Positions 48,354 to 60,428 of a stretch of DNA of 64,000 bases are shown one piece after another. Numbering within the stretch: position 1 is the first letter of the stretch; every line of letters begins with the position of its first letter. The notes under the pieces are model-generated. The model was not told where the DNA came from. It made no database searches and was given only the letters and a program-made list of their open reading frames with translations. Origin of the DNA: Comamonadaceae bacterium (GTDB taxonomy: Bacteria; Pseudomonadota; Gammaproteobacteria; Burkholderiales; Burkholderiaceae_C); the NCBI GenBank assembly GCA_027484575.1, contig JAIXSQ010000002.1, forward strand, positions 1 to 64,000, read 5' to 3'. A program made the position numbers and the translations under genes.

Positions 48354-49244
48354 ATGCCGGTGCTGCCCCTGTCCCATGTCCTGCTCGCGGTCGCGGTGGT
48401 CGCGGTCTGGGGCACCAACTTCGTGGTGATCCGCGCCGCGCTCGACGTGCTGCCGCCCTTGCTGCTGGGCACGCTGCGCTTCGCCCTGGCGCTGCTGCCC
48501 GCCGCGCTGGTGGTGCCGCGCCCGCGCGTGCCGCTGGCCAACCTGGCGGGCTACGGCGTCGCGGTGGGGGCCGGCCAGTTCGGCCTGCTGTACCTGGCCA
48601 TCGACGGGCGCATCACGCCGGGCCTGGCATCGCTGGTGGTGCAGACGCAGGTGTTCTTCACCATCGGGCTGGCCATGTGGCTGGCGCGCGAACGGCTGCG
48701 GCCGTACCAAGCGGCGGCGGTCGGCCTGGGTGCGGCGGGGTTGCTGGTGGTGGGCCTGCACACCGGGGCCGGCAGCGGCGACGGGGTGACGGTCGGCGGC
48801 GTGCTGCTGGTGCTGGGTGCGGCGTTCTCGTGGGCGGTGGGCAACGTGCTGGCCAAGCGCGCCGGCAGCATCGACATGCTGGCCTACGTCGTGTGGTCCA
48901 GCGTCTTCGCGGTGCCGGTGCTGCTGGCGCTGTCGCTGCTCACCGAGGGCGCCCCCCGCATCGCAGCGGCGCTCGCGCAGGCGGGCTGGGGCACCTGGGC
49001 GGCCGTGGCTTGGCAGGCCTGGGCCAACACCCTGTTCGGCTACGGCGCGTGGAACTGGCTGCTGGCGCGCAACCCCGCCGCCGCCGTCGCGCCGATGGCC
49101 CTGCTGGTGCCGGTGTTCGGCATGGGGGCGTCGGCCGTGGTCCTGGGCGAGCCGCTGCCACCATGGAAGCTCGCCGCCGGGGCGCTGGTCCTGGGTGGGC
49201 TGGCGCTGAACCTGCTGTGGCCGCTGTGGCGCGGGCGGCGCTGA
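48354..49244 (+). CDS. DMT-family (EamA) transporter, second copy
   Basis: This 296-residue inner-membrane protein has ten helices in two EamA repeats. It starts VLPLSHVLLAVAVVAVWGTNFVVIR, the typical amino-acid/metabolite exporter motif, and ends in LGEPLPPWKLAAGALVLGGLALNLL. The substrate is unknown. The ATG at 48354 lies seven bases behind TATCCT (48341-48346) and has no Shine-Dalgarno. It is divergent from the haloacid dehalogenase and not closely related to the transporter at 13356-14291. Confidence 0.9.
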   Translation: MPVLPLSHVLLAVAVVAVWGTNFVVIRAALDVLPPLLLGTLRFALALLPAALVVPRPRVPLANLAGYGVAVGAGQFGLLYLAIDGRITPGLASLVVQTQVFFTIGLAMWLARERLRPYQAAAVGLGAAGLLVVGLHTGAGSGDGVTVGGVLLVLGAAFSWAVGNVLAKRAGSIDMLAYVVWSSVFAVPVLLALSLLTEGAPRIAAALAQAGWGTWAAVAWQAWANTLFGYGAWNWLLARNPAAAVAPMALLVPVFGMGASAVVLGEPLPPWKLAAGALVLGGLALNLLWPLWRGRR

Positions 49245-49251
49245 GGCGGGT

Positions 49252-49578
49252 TCAGCCCTTGCCGACGGCGCGCTCCAGGGCCGCCTTGTCCATCGCCGAG
49301 CGGCCCGGGATCTTCTTGCGCCGCGCTTCTTCGTACAGCTGGTCGCGCGTGCGGCCCTGCGCGCCCGCGTGCGAGCGCTGCCCCCCGCGGCGCGGCGCCG
49401 GCATGTCCCGCACGGCCGGCTCGCTCGCCTCCCGCGCTTCGCCGTGCTGCGCACGTTCCTTGTTCACCGTGCGCGCGGCGATCTCCTCGGCCACGGGCTC
49501 GGGCTTGCCCTGGCGCTCGTACCCTTGCTTGATGTGCTCGTACTGGCGTTCGCGCTTGCTGCTCCAGGCCTTGGGCAT
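49252..49578 (-). CDS. Small basic protein with Rho_N-like C-terminus (often named plasmid stabilisation protein)
   Basis: This 108-residue, strongly charged protein starts MPKAWSSKRERQYEHIKQGY, followed by EEIAARTVNKERAQHGE and RRGGQRSHAGAQGRT. The last 30 residues (DQLYEEARRKKIPGRSAMDK) resemble the Rho N-terminal/SAP-like helical fold that binds nucleic acids. Chromosomal homologs are widespread and often labelled plasmid stabilisation proteins without proof. AAGGAG precedes the ATG at 49578. Confidence 0.8.
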   Translation of the reverse strand: MPKAWSSKRERQYEHIKQGYERQGKPEPVAEEIAARTVNKERAQHGEAREASEPAVRDMPAPRRGGQRSHAGAQGRTRDQLYEEARRKKIPGRSAMDKAALERAVGKG

Positions 49579-50011
49579 GGCGGCTCCTTCGTCGAGACTG
49601 CTCGAAGGCGCATGGTGCGGGAGCGCGACGCGGCGGCGCTGTCGGTGCGAGGACCGAGCGGATGTCGGCCCGCCGGAATGGCCACGCCCCAGGTCACACC
49701 ACCTGCCGATTCGGACCAGCGGTTGCGCCTCCTTCGACTCCACGGTCCGCCCTGCTGCGCATCCGCGCTTGGGCTCGTCATGCTGGGAGTCGGTGTCTAC
49801 GACTTCGCAGGACAACAATGACTCAGGCTCTGAGGTGAGCGTGAGCGCCCGTCTTGCGCACGCCTTCTAGATCGCCAAAATCGTGAACTCGGAGAGATGG
49901 GCGGTGCCGCAAGAATTCAACAAACTCTTGGGGTGACGCCGCGTCCTGAAACCAATTCAGCACAACGGATCGTGCCTTGCGGCCGTCAGCGTTCACCTTG
50001 CTTCAGCACTC
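49579..50011. other. Accessory gap with lower GC
   Basis: This 433-bp stretch is markedly richer in A and T than its surroundings from about 49780 onward. The only supportable frame is a 57-residue ORF at 49823-49996 (-), listed separately. I see no transposase remnant, attachment repeat or structured RNA. Confidence 0.5.
49823..49996 (-). CDS. Short orphan ORF, possibly a gene remnant
   Basis: From a GTG at 49996 this frame encodes 57 residues that read like real protein rather than GC-skew translation (VVLNWFQDAASPQEFVEFL, then LRVHDFGDLEGVRKTG). Codons such as TTT, TTG, CAA and CTA are unlike the neighbours. There is no good Shine-Dalgarno, and an in-frame TGA lies just upstream. It may be the end of a decayed, transferred gene. 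Confidence 0.3.
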   Translation of the reverse strand: MNADGRKARSVVLNWFQDAASPQEFVEFLRHRPSLRVHDFGDLEGVRKTGAHAHLRA

Positions 50012-50251
50012 ATGACCACCCGTGATCTTCTCGTGCTCGCCGGCGCCGGCCTCTGGTTGAGCGTTGTGTTCATCCGCATTTACCCGCTTTCGCACCGGCT
50101 CAGGAGAGAGTTTGGATTCGACAAAGGGCACCCCTTCTTCTCTCAAAAAGCGAGAGAAGGACACCCCGTTGCCCAAAAGCTCATTCGGGAGAGCCGGGTG
50201 ATGCTCGTGGTGGGGGTGGCCGGTGCGCTGGCCATCGCTCTGAGCAAGTGA
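50012..50251 (+). CDS. Small two-helix membrane protein, hypothetical
   Basis: This 79-residue protein has hydrophobic segments at about 5-27 (LLVLAGAGLWLSVVFIRIY) and 62-77 (RVMLVVGVAGALAIALS), joined by a charged cytosolic or periplasmic loop (LRREFGFDKGHPFFSQKARE). Codon use is less GC-biased than in neighbours. I do not recognise a family. It lies in the accessory pocket next to tRNA-Phe. Confidence 0.55.
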   Translation: MTTRDLLVLAGAGLWLSVVFIRIYPLSHRLRREFGFDKGHPFFSQKAREGHPVAQKLIRESRVMLVVGVAGALAIALSK

Positions 50252-50325
50252 CGCAAGTCTTCAGCCCCGACCTGTCACACGCGGGCACCGCACCAACGGC
50301 TTTGTAGAAGACCGCCGCACGTGTA

Positions 50326-50360
50326 GAAACGCCCCAGAACCCTGAACGGGCGCTGGGGCG
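50326..50360 (-). terminator. Rho-independent terminator after tRNA-Phe
   Basis: On the minus strand CGCCCCAG and CTGGGGCG form an 8-bp stem with a 15-base loop, followed by TTTCT. It ends the ntrY-side transcript or the tRNA transcript about ten bases after the CCA end. Confidence 0.75.
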
Positions 50361-50369
50361 CTTGGAATC

Positions 50370-50445
50370 TGGTGGCCTGGGGCGGAATCGAACCACCGAC
50401 ACGCGGATTTTCAATCCGCTGCTCTACCAACTGAGCTACCGGGCC
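50370..50445 (-). tRNA. tRNA-Phe (anticodon GAA), CCA encoded
   Basis: This 76-nt cloverleaf has the D-arm TAGCTCAGTTGGTAGAGC, the anticodon stem-loop GCGGATTGAAAATCCGC with GAA, the T-loop GTTCGATT and a genomic CCA end. In the acceptor stem C5 faces A68 (GGCCCGG against CCAGGCC), a mismatch where pairing is normal. TATACT at 50466-50461 is a good -10 for its own promoter. Confidence 0.95.
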
Positions 50446-50489
50446 TTGCGAGAGGCCGCAAGTATACCCGAAACGCGTCGGTGCCCGGC

Positions 50490-51218
50490 TCAGAGGCCGG
50501 CGCGCTTGCCGCGGGACAGGTCGACGCCCAGCTGCTTGAGCTTGCGGTACAGGTGGGTGCGCTCCAGGCCGGTCTTCTCGGCCACGCGGGTCATCGAGCC
50601 GCCCTCGCGCGCGAGGTGGTACTCGAAGTAGTTCTTCTCGAACTCGTCGCGCGCGTCGCGCAGCGGCTTGTCGAGGTCGAAGCTCTGGCGCGCCTGGGGG
50701 CCCATCTCCACGGGCTCGGGGATGACCTGGCCACCGGTCATCGCGGCTTCGACGGTCAGCTCGGCGCTGGGCATGACCGACGCGGGCGCGAAGCCGGCGA
50801 CCGGGCGGCGCACCAGCGACGGCGCTGCCGGGGCCGCGCCCGGAGCCTGCGCCGCATCGCGGTTCAGGGCGCCGGCGACGGCCTTGAGCAGCTTCTGCAG
50901 GGTGATGGGCTTCTCGAGGAACGAGTGCGCGCCGATCTTGGTGGCCTCGACCGCCGTCTCGATGGTGGCGTGGCCGCTCATCATGATCACCGGCATGGTC
51001 AGCAGGCCGCCGCTGGCCCACTCCTTGAGCAGGGTAACGCCGTCGGTGTCGGGCATCCAGATGTCCAGCAGCACCAGGTCGGGCCGGCCCTTGGCCCGTG
51101 CGCCGCGCGCCTGGGCGGCGTTCTGGGCCAGCTCGACGCTGTGGCCCTCGTCGTTCAGGATCTCCGAGAGCAGGTCGCGGATGCCCAGTTCGTCATCGAC
51201 CACCAGGATGTTTGCCAT
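50490..51218 (-). CDS. NtrX-like response regulator with REC and Fis-type HTH, no AAA+ domain
   Basis: This 242-residue regulator has a receiver domain (1-118) with DD at 8-9, phospho-acceptor Asp in LVLLDIWMPDTDG (about 52), Thr/Ser switch MSGHA and Lys in FLEKPI (about 103). A Fis-type helix-turn-helix occupies the end (GGSMTRVAEKTGLERTHLYR). The stretch between (about 122-185) is an Ala/Pro-rich linker; the sigma-54-contacting AAA+ domain of true NtrX is absent. It follows the NtrY-like kinase by 33 bp and is surely its partner. Confidence 0.9.
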   Translation of the reverse strand: MANILVVDDELGIRDLLSEILNDEGHSVELAQNAAQARGARAKGRPDLVLLDIWMPDTDGVTLLKEWASGGLLTMPVIMMSGHATIETAVEATKIGAHSFLEKPITLQKLLKAVAGALNRDAAQAPGAAPAAPSLVRRPVAGFAPASVMPSAELTVEAAMTGGQVIPEPVEMGPQARQSFDLDKPLRDARDEFEKNYFEYHLAREGGSMTRVAEKTGLERTHLYRKLKQLGVDLSRGKRAGL

Positions 51219-51251
51219 GTCTTCGTGTGCGGTTGCTTGGCTGGGCTGTTG

Positions 51252-53591
51252 TCAGGACGCAACTGCAAATGATAGCGAGACTTGGGCCCCCACCACGGCG
51301 CCGTCGGTCACGCGGTTCTTCACGTCGATCCGGGCACCGTGCTCGTCGGCGATCTTCTTGACCACCGCCAGGCCCAGGCCGGTGCCCTTGTCCTTGGTCG
51401 TGACGTAGGGCTCGAAGGCGCGCTTGAGGATGTGGTCGGGAAAGCCGGTGCCGGTGTCGCTCACGGCCAGCCGCACGCGCCGGTTGGCCGCGTTCCACTG
51501 GGTGCGGATCAGCACCTCGGGCCGCGCCGAGCCCTCGGTGGCGTCCTGCGCGTTCTGCACGAGGTTGTGGATCACCTGGCGCAGCTGCTGCGCGTCGCCC
51601 CGGATGAAGGGGCACTGCGGATCCAGCTCGGCCCGCACCGGCACGTGGTTGCCGGGCAGCGTCTCGCCCTCGCGCTGGTACAGGTGCAGCACGTCGTTCA
51701 CCAGCTCGTTGAGGTCGACCGGCGTCAGCACGGCCGCCGGCAGGCGGGCGAAATCGCGGAACTCGTTGACCAGCCGCTTCATCGCGTCGACCTGGTCGAC
51801 GATGGTGTGCACGGCCTTGCGCAGCACCGCCCGGTCGGGCTCGGCCAGCTTGGCATCGAGCTTGAGCTCCAGCCGCTCGGCCGACAGCTGGATCGGCGTG
51901 AGCGGGTTCTTGATCTCGTGCGCCAGCCGCCGCGCCACCTCGCCCCAGGCCTGCGCGCGCTGCGCCGACACGATCTCGGAGATGTCGTCGAACACCAGCA
52001 GGCGCGCGGTCTGCCCGCCCGGCTGCTCGGCCGGCATCTCGGCGCCGCGGGCCACCAGGGTGATGGTGTCGGCCGCCGCCGGCAGCCCGGGCTGCGCCGC
52101 ATTGAGCTCGAACGACTGCTGCCAGTGGTCGGTGCCGTGCAGCCGGCGCTCGGTGACGAAATCGTCGAACTGGGCCTGCACCGCCCCGCCGAAGTCCTCG
52201 AGGCCCGGCACCTCGCCCAGCAGCCGCCCCTCATAGGCGGCCAGCGGCACGCGCAGCACGCGGGTCGCGCCCGGGTTGGCGGTCTCGATGCGGCCGTCGG
52301 CATCCAGCACGATCACGCCGGCCGTGAGGTTGTCCAGGATGGTCTGCAGGTGGGTGCGGGCCGCATCGACCTGCCCCATGCTGCGCTCGACGGCGGTGCG
52401 GGCCTCGGCCAGCTGCTGGGTCATGTCGGCGAACGAGCGGGTCAGGCCGCCCAGTTCGTCCTTGCCCAGCAGCACCGGCTTGGGCGACAGGTCGCCGGCG
52501 GCCACCTCGCGCACGCCAGCGGCCAGCAGCAGCAGCGGCCGCGCCAGCTGGTTGCCCAGCAGCACGGCGAGCACCACCGCCCCGAAGACCGCCAGGAACA
52601 GGCTGAGCGTGAGCGTGCCGATGTACATGCGCCGCAGGCCCTGCCGCGCCAGGGCCCGCTCCTGGTACTCGCGGTACGCCTCCTGCACGGCCACCGCGTT
52701 GGCGATCAGCGTGGGCGGCAGGTACTGCGTCACCTGCAGCAGGCGCGGCTCGGTGCCCAGCGCCAGGCCCGAACCCGGCACCAGCGCCAGCGCCTTGATG
52801 CGCGCCTGGCTCACCGTGGCCAGGTTGGCCTCCTCCAGGCCTTCGATCACGGCCACCGCGCGCTGCGTGCGCACGTTGCGCATCTGGCCCGCGCTGGGCC
52901 GCTCGGGATTCAGCTGGAAGCGCGAGGTGCCGGCACTGGCCACCAGCTGGCCGCTGGCGCTCCACAGGATGATGTCGTTGGCCGCGAGCTGGTCGCGCAG
53001 GCGCTCGAGCACCAGCGGCGCCGCGCCGTCGGGCGTCTCGGCCAGCTGCCCGGCGGCCGCGCGGGTCTTGGCGGCCAGGTCGGCCGCCAGGGTGTCCAGC
53101 GTGGAGCGGCCCAGGCTCAGGCCGGCGTCGAGCGCGCCCTCGACCTTCACGTCGAACCAGCTCTCGATCGAGCGCGAGACGAACTGGTAGGACACCACGT
53201 AGATCAGCAGCCCCGGCAGGAAGCCGACCAGGGCGAAGATGGCCGCCAGCTTGACCAGCAGCCGGCTGCCGAACTTGCCGCGCCGCAGGCGCGAGGCCAG
53301 GCGCACCGCGACCCAGCCGATCACCAGCAGCAGCAGCCCGGCGACCACCAGGTTGACCGCGAACAGGCGGCCGTAGTTGCGCTCGTACAGCTCGCGGTTG
53401 CCGGTGGCCTGGGTGAGCAGGAACAGCAGCACGATGGCCAGCGCCACCACCACGGCCAGGCCCACCACCACCGCCCAGCGCAGGGCGCGCGAGGTGCCGA
53501 AGGTCGGCCGCGGCAGGGCCGGCGGCGTGGGCAGGGGCCCGCCCGGCGCGTCGGCCGGCGCGGCGGCGGGCGCCTGGCCGGGTCCGTTCAC
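51252..53591 (-). CDS. ntrY: NtrY-like sensor histidine kinase
   Basis: This 779-residue membrane kinase has helices near 37-60, 73-95, 108-130 and 320-345. A periplasmic sensing region sits between the third and fourth, then HAMP (VREVAAGDLSPKPV), a PAS domain (about 415-520, ILDNLTAGVIVLDADGRIE), HisKA with the phospho-His in RRLAHEIKNPLTPIQ (about 561), and HATPase with HNLVQNAQDATE and GTGLGLAVVKK. The layout matches NtrY of NtrYX. Its GTG start overlaps the DUF4390 stop (GTGA). Confidence 0.92.
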   Translation of the reverse strand: MNGPGQAPAAAPADAPGGPLPTPPALPRPTFGTSRALRWAVVVGLAVVVALAIVLLFLLTQATGNRELYERNYGRLFAVNLVVAGLLLLVIGWVAVRLASRLRRGKFGSRLLVKLAAIFALVGFLPGLLIYVVSYQFVSRSIESWFDVKVEGALDAGLSLGRSTLDTLAADLAAKTRAAAGQLAETPDGAAPLVLERLRDQLAANDIILWSASGQLVASAGTSRFQLNPERPSAGQMRNVRTQRAVAVIEGLEEANLATVSQARIKALALVPGSGLALGTEPRLLQVTQYLPPTLIANAVAVQEAYREYQERALARQGLRRMYIGTLTLSLFLAVFGAVVLAVLLGNQLARPLLLLAAGVREVAAGDLSPKPVLLGKDELGGLTRSFADMTQQLAEARTAVERSMGQVDAARTHLQTILDNLTAGVIVLDADGRIETANPGATRVLRVPLAAYEGRLLGEVPGLEDFGGAVQAQFDDFVTERRLHGTDHWQQSFELNAAQPGLPAAADTITLVARGAEMPAEQPGGQTARLLVFDDISEIVSAQRAQAWGEVARRLAHEIKNPLTPIQLSAERLELKLDAKLAEPDRAVLRKAVHTIVDQVDAMKRLVNEFRDFARLPAAVLTPVDLNELVNDVLHLYQREGETLPGNHVPVRAELDPQCPFIRGDAQQLRQVIHNLVQNAQDATEGSARPEVLIRTQWNAANRRVRLAVSDTGTGFPDHILKRAFEPYVTTKDKGTGLGLAVVKKIADEHGARIDVKNRVTDGAVVGAQVSLSFAVAS

Positions 53592-54187
53592 CGCTGGACC
53601 TCGAGGGCGACGCGCTGCGTGCGCGCGGCCACGATGTTCCAGCTGGACTGGCCGACGGCGCCGATCTGGAACGGGCGCGGCAGCTGCGAGACGTCCAGCC
53701 GGAAGCGGAAGTCCACGCTGTAGCGGGCGTCGGGCTCGAGGTCGCCCAGCTCGGCGATCTTCCAGCGGGCGATGGTCTGCACCGCCCGCAGGGCCTCGTC
53801 GTGGGTGTCGAAGGTCTGGCCGAGCGCCAGCCCCGAGTTGCCGATGGGCGTGGGCGAGACCTGCAGCCGCCAGCGGCGCGTCAGCGGCTGGTACGACAGG
53901 CGCCAGTGGCGCTGGGCCTGCGCCACCGGCCGGTCGGTCCACCACCAGCGCTCGCGCAGCAGCACCGCCTCGGCGACGAAGAACATGGGGATGCCCTTGA
54001 GCAGGGCCTCGTCGACGGCGGCCGGCAGGTCGAAGCGCACGGCGGCCGTCAGCAGCACGCCGTCGTCGGCCCGCTCCAGCCGCAGCTGGGTGACCTCGGG
54101 CGCGTCCGCACGGGCCGGCGGCAGCCAGGCCGCCCCGGCCAGCACCAGCGCGGCGGCCAGCGCCTGGCGGCGCTCAGGCCGGCGCAC
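53588..54187 (-). CDS. DUF4390 domain exported protein
   Basis: This 199-residue protein has a signal peptide (RRQALAAALVLAGAAWLPPARA, about 6-27) followed by a DUF4390 domain: LTAAVRFDLPAAVDEALLKG (about 50), RHWRLSYQPLTRRWRLQVS, LPRPFQIGAVGQSSWNI. The family is of unknown function and is found next to ntrY in many betaproteobacteria. Its GTG at 54187 overlaps rsmB by 14 bp, and its end overlaps ntrY by four bases. It may help sense or gate the kinase. Confidence 0.87.
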   Translation of the reverse strand: MRRPERRQALAAALVLAGAAWLPPARADAPEVTQLRLERADDGVLLTAAVRFDLPAAVDEALLKGIPMFFVAEAVLLRERWWWTDRPVAQAQRHWRLSYQPLTRRWRLQVSPTPIGNSGLALGQTFDTHDEALRAVQTIARWKIAELGDLEPDARYSVDFRFRLDVSQLPRPFQIGAVGQSSWNIVAARTQRVALEVQR

Positions 54188-55517
54188 CGTCCGGGGCCGC
54201 CGGCTTGTCGAGCCGTGCGTAGTAGAAGCCGTCGTGGTCACCGGCCGGATTGTCCGGGAGCGGGTCGGTGCGCCCGGCGATTCCCGGGCGCAAATGGCCC
54301 GGCCCGGGCGTCCACCGGGCCGCGGTGTTGTGCGCAACAAACGCCCGGACCTGCGCCTCGCCCTCGGCGCGGAACACCGAGCAGGTGCAGTACAGCAGCC
54401 GCCCGCCGGGGGCCAGCAGGGGCCACAGGGCCTGCAGCAGCCGCGCCTGCTGGGCGGCCAGCTGCGGCACGTCCTCGCGCCGGCGCAGCCAGCGCACGTC
54501 GGGGTGGCGCCGCACGATGCCCGAGGCCGTGCAGGGTGCATCCAGCAGGATGCCGTCGAAGGGCACGCCGTCCCACCAGGCGCCCACCTCGGCCGCGTCG
54601 GCGGTCACCACGCGCGCCTGCAGCTGCAGGCGGCCCAGGGTGTCGCCGATGCGGGCGGCGCGCGCGGCATCGACCTCGAGCGCCCAGACCTCGGCGTCGG
54701 CCAGCTCCAGCAGGTGGGCGGTCTTGCCGCCGGGCGCGGCGCAGGCGTCGAGCAGCCGCAGCCTGCGGCCCACGGGCGGTGCGAGCCCGTCCAGCAGCAG
54801 CGGTGCGGCCAGTTGCGCGGCCGCGTCCTGCACCGACACCAGGCCGTCGGCGAAGCCGGGCAGCTCGTGCACCGGCCGCGGCTGCGCCAGGACCAGCCCG
54901 TGCGCACCCACCGGCGCGCAGGCGATGCCCGCGGCCTGCCAGTCGCGCAGCACCGCGTCGCGGGTGGCGCGGCGCGCGTTCACGCGCAGGGTCATCGGGC
55001 CCGGGACGTCGCTGGCGGCCAGGATCGCCTGCCAGTCCTGCGGATGGTCGCGCCGCAGCTGCTCGATCCACCAGGCCGGGTGGTTCCAGCGCGCGACCGG
55101 GTCGGCGTCGGTGGCGGCCACCAGCGCCTCGCGCTCGCGCAGGAACCGCCGCAGGCAGGCGTTGACGAAGCTGCCCTGCGCGGCCGTGGCCGGCTGGCGC
55201 TTGGCCGCCTCGACGGCCTGGTCCACCAGCGTGAACGGCGCATAGGGCGCCTCGTCGTCGCGCCAGGTCAGGGCCAGCGCCGTGCACAGCAGCGCGTCGG
55301 CCGCGGGCGGCGGCGCGCGCCGGGCCAGTTGCCGGCGCAGGGCCTCGGCCCGCCCGAGCCGGCGCAGCGCCTGGAACGCCAGCGCCTGCGCGGCCGGGCG
55401 CAGCCGCGCCTCGACCCGCGCCAGGGCCGGGGTGGTGGACGTGCCGGCGCGCACGGCAGCCACCACCGTGGCGGCGGCCTGCAGCTGGCGCCACAAGGGA
55501 TCGGTGGTGGTGGCCAT
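54174..55517 (-). CDS. rsmB: 16S rRNA (cytosine(967)-C(5))-methyltransferase RsmB
   Basis: This 447-residue enzyme methylates C967 of 16S rRNA with SAM. An N-terminal NusB-like domain (about 1-145) precedes the methyltransferase domain with SAM motif LLDACAAPGGKTAHLLEL (about 248), DAPCTASGIVRRHPD (catalytic Cys, about 325) and LLYCTCSVFRAEGE (second Cys, about 379). It sits between lemA (one base upstream) and the DUF4390 gene. Confidence 0.96.
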   Translation of the reverse strand: MATTTDPLWRQLQAAATVVAAVRAGTSTTPALARVEARLRPAAQALAFQALRRLGRAEALRRQLARRAPPPAADALLCTALALTWRDDEAPYAPFTLVDQAVEAAKRQPATAAQGSFVNACLRRFLREREALVAATDADPVARWNHPAWWIEQLRRDHPQDWQAILAASDVPGPMTLRVNARRATRDAVLRDWQAAGIACAPVGAHGLVLAQPRPVHELPGFADGLVSVQDAAAQLAAPLLLDGLAPPVGRRLRLLDACAAPGGKTAHLLELADAEVWALEVDAARAARIGDTLGRLQLQARVVTADAAEVGAWWDGVPFDGILLDAPCTASGIVRRHPDVRWLRRREDVPQLAAQQARLLQALWPLLAPGGRLLYCTCSVFRAEGEAQVRAFVAHNTAARWTPGPGHLRPGIAGRTDPLPDNPAGDHDGFYYARLDKPAAPDGAPA

Positions 55518-55518
55518 C

Positions 55519-56106
55519 TCAGCTGCCCGGCGGCCTGGGCGCGGGCATGGGCGGCAGCCCGGCCGCGGGCCGCAAGCCGAAGACCCAGGCGATCAGCAGG
55601 GCGGGGAACTGGCGGATGCCGGCGTTGTACTGGCCCACCGCGCGGCTGAAGCGCTCGGCGGCGGCGATGCACTGCATGGTGATCTGGGCACGGGTGCCGG
55701 TGAGGGTCTCGGGCAGGCGCGGGCCCGCCAGGTCGTGCACGTCGTCGCGCTCGGCACGTTCCCAGGCCGCCGCGAGCACCGCCTGCGCGGTGGCGAGGGC
55801 CTCGATGCGCTCGGGGTCCAGCGGCCGGGCGCGCACGGCGGCCAGCATGGCGCGCAACTGCGCCGCTGCGCCCTCCAGGCCACCCCAGAACGAGGACTGC
55901 GCGCCGTCGAACAGCGACTCGGGTGGCTGCTCGGCCCCCACGAGGGCGTCGACCAGCTCGACCTGCCGCGTGAGTTCCGCATCGAGCTCGCCGAAGGCCG
56001 CGGCGGCCTCGCCGCGCAGCCGCACCAGCCGGTTGTAGGCGCCCACGGCCCAGAACAGCAGGACCGCCAGCGCGATCCAGGACAGCAGGGAGGTGGAGGA
56101 CGGCAT
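55519..56106 (-). CDS. LemA-family membrane protein
   Basis: This 195-residue protein has one N-terminal helix (about 5-23, LLSWIALAVLLFWAVGAYNRL) and a helical LemA domain (FGELDAELTRQVELVDALV; ISMQCIAAAERFS-like segment ITMQCIAAAERFSRAVGQYN). The function of LemA proteins is unclear. I chose ATG at 56106; a GTG at 56112 in the same frame is possible. It is the first gene after the rpoC terminator and leads lemA-rsmB-DUF4390-ntrY. Confidence 0.88.
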   Translation of the reverse strand: MPSSTSLLSWIALAVLLFWAVGAYNRLVRLRGEAAAAFGELDAELTRQVELVDALVGAEQPPESLFDGAQSSFWGGLEGAAAQLRAMLAAVRARPLDPERIEALATAQAVLAAAWERAERDDVHDLAGPRLPETLTGTRAQITMQCIAAAERFSRAVGQYNAGIRQFPALLIAWVFGLRPAAGLPPMPAPRPPGS

Positions 56107-56117
56107 AGGCACGGAAT

Positions 56118-56152
56118 GAAGAACGCCCCACCCCCGCGAGGGGATGGGGCGC
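56118..56152 (-). terminator. Rho-independent terminator of rpoBC
   Basis: On the minus strand CGCCCCATCCCC and GGGGGTGGGGCG form a long GC stem with a short loop, followed by TTCTTC. It lies 32 bp after the rpoC stop and separates rpoBC from lemA. Confidence 0.82.
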
Positions 56153-56183
56153 CTAGTCTAGTGGAGCGCGAAGGGCGCGTGCC

Positions 56184-60407
<4,224 letters not shown>

Positions 60408-60428
60408 CTGTCTGTGACCTTTCCCTGA

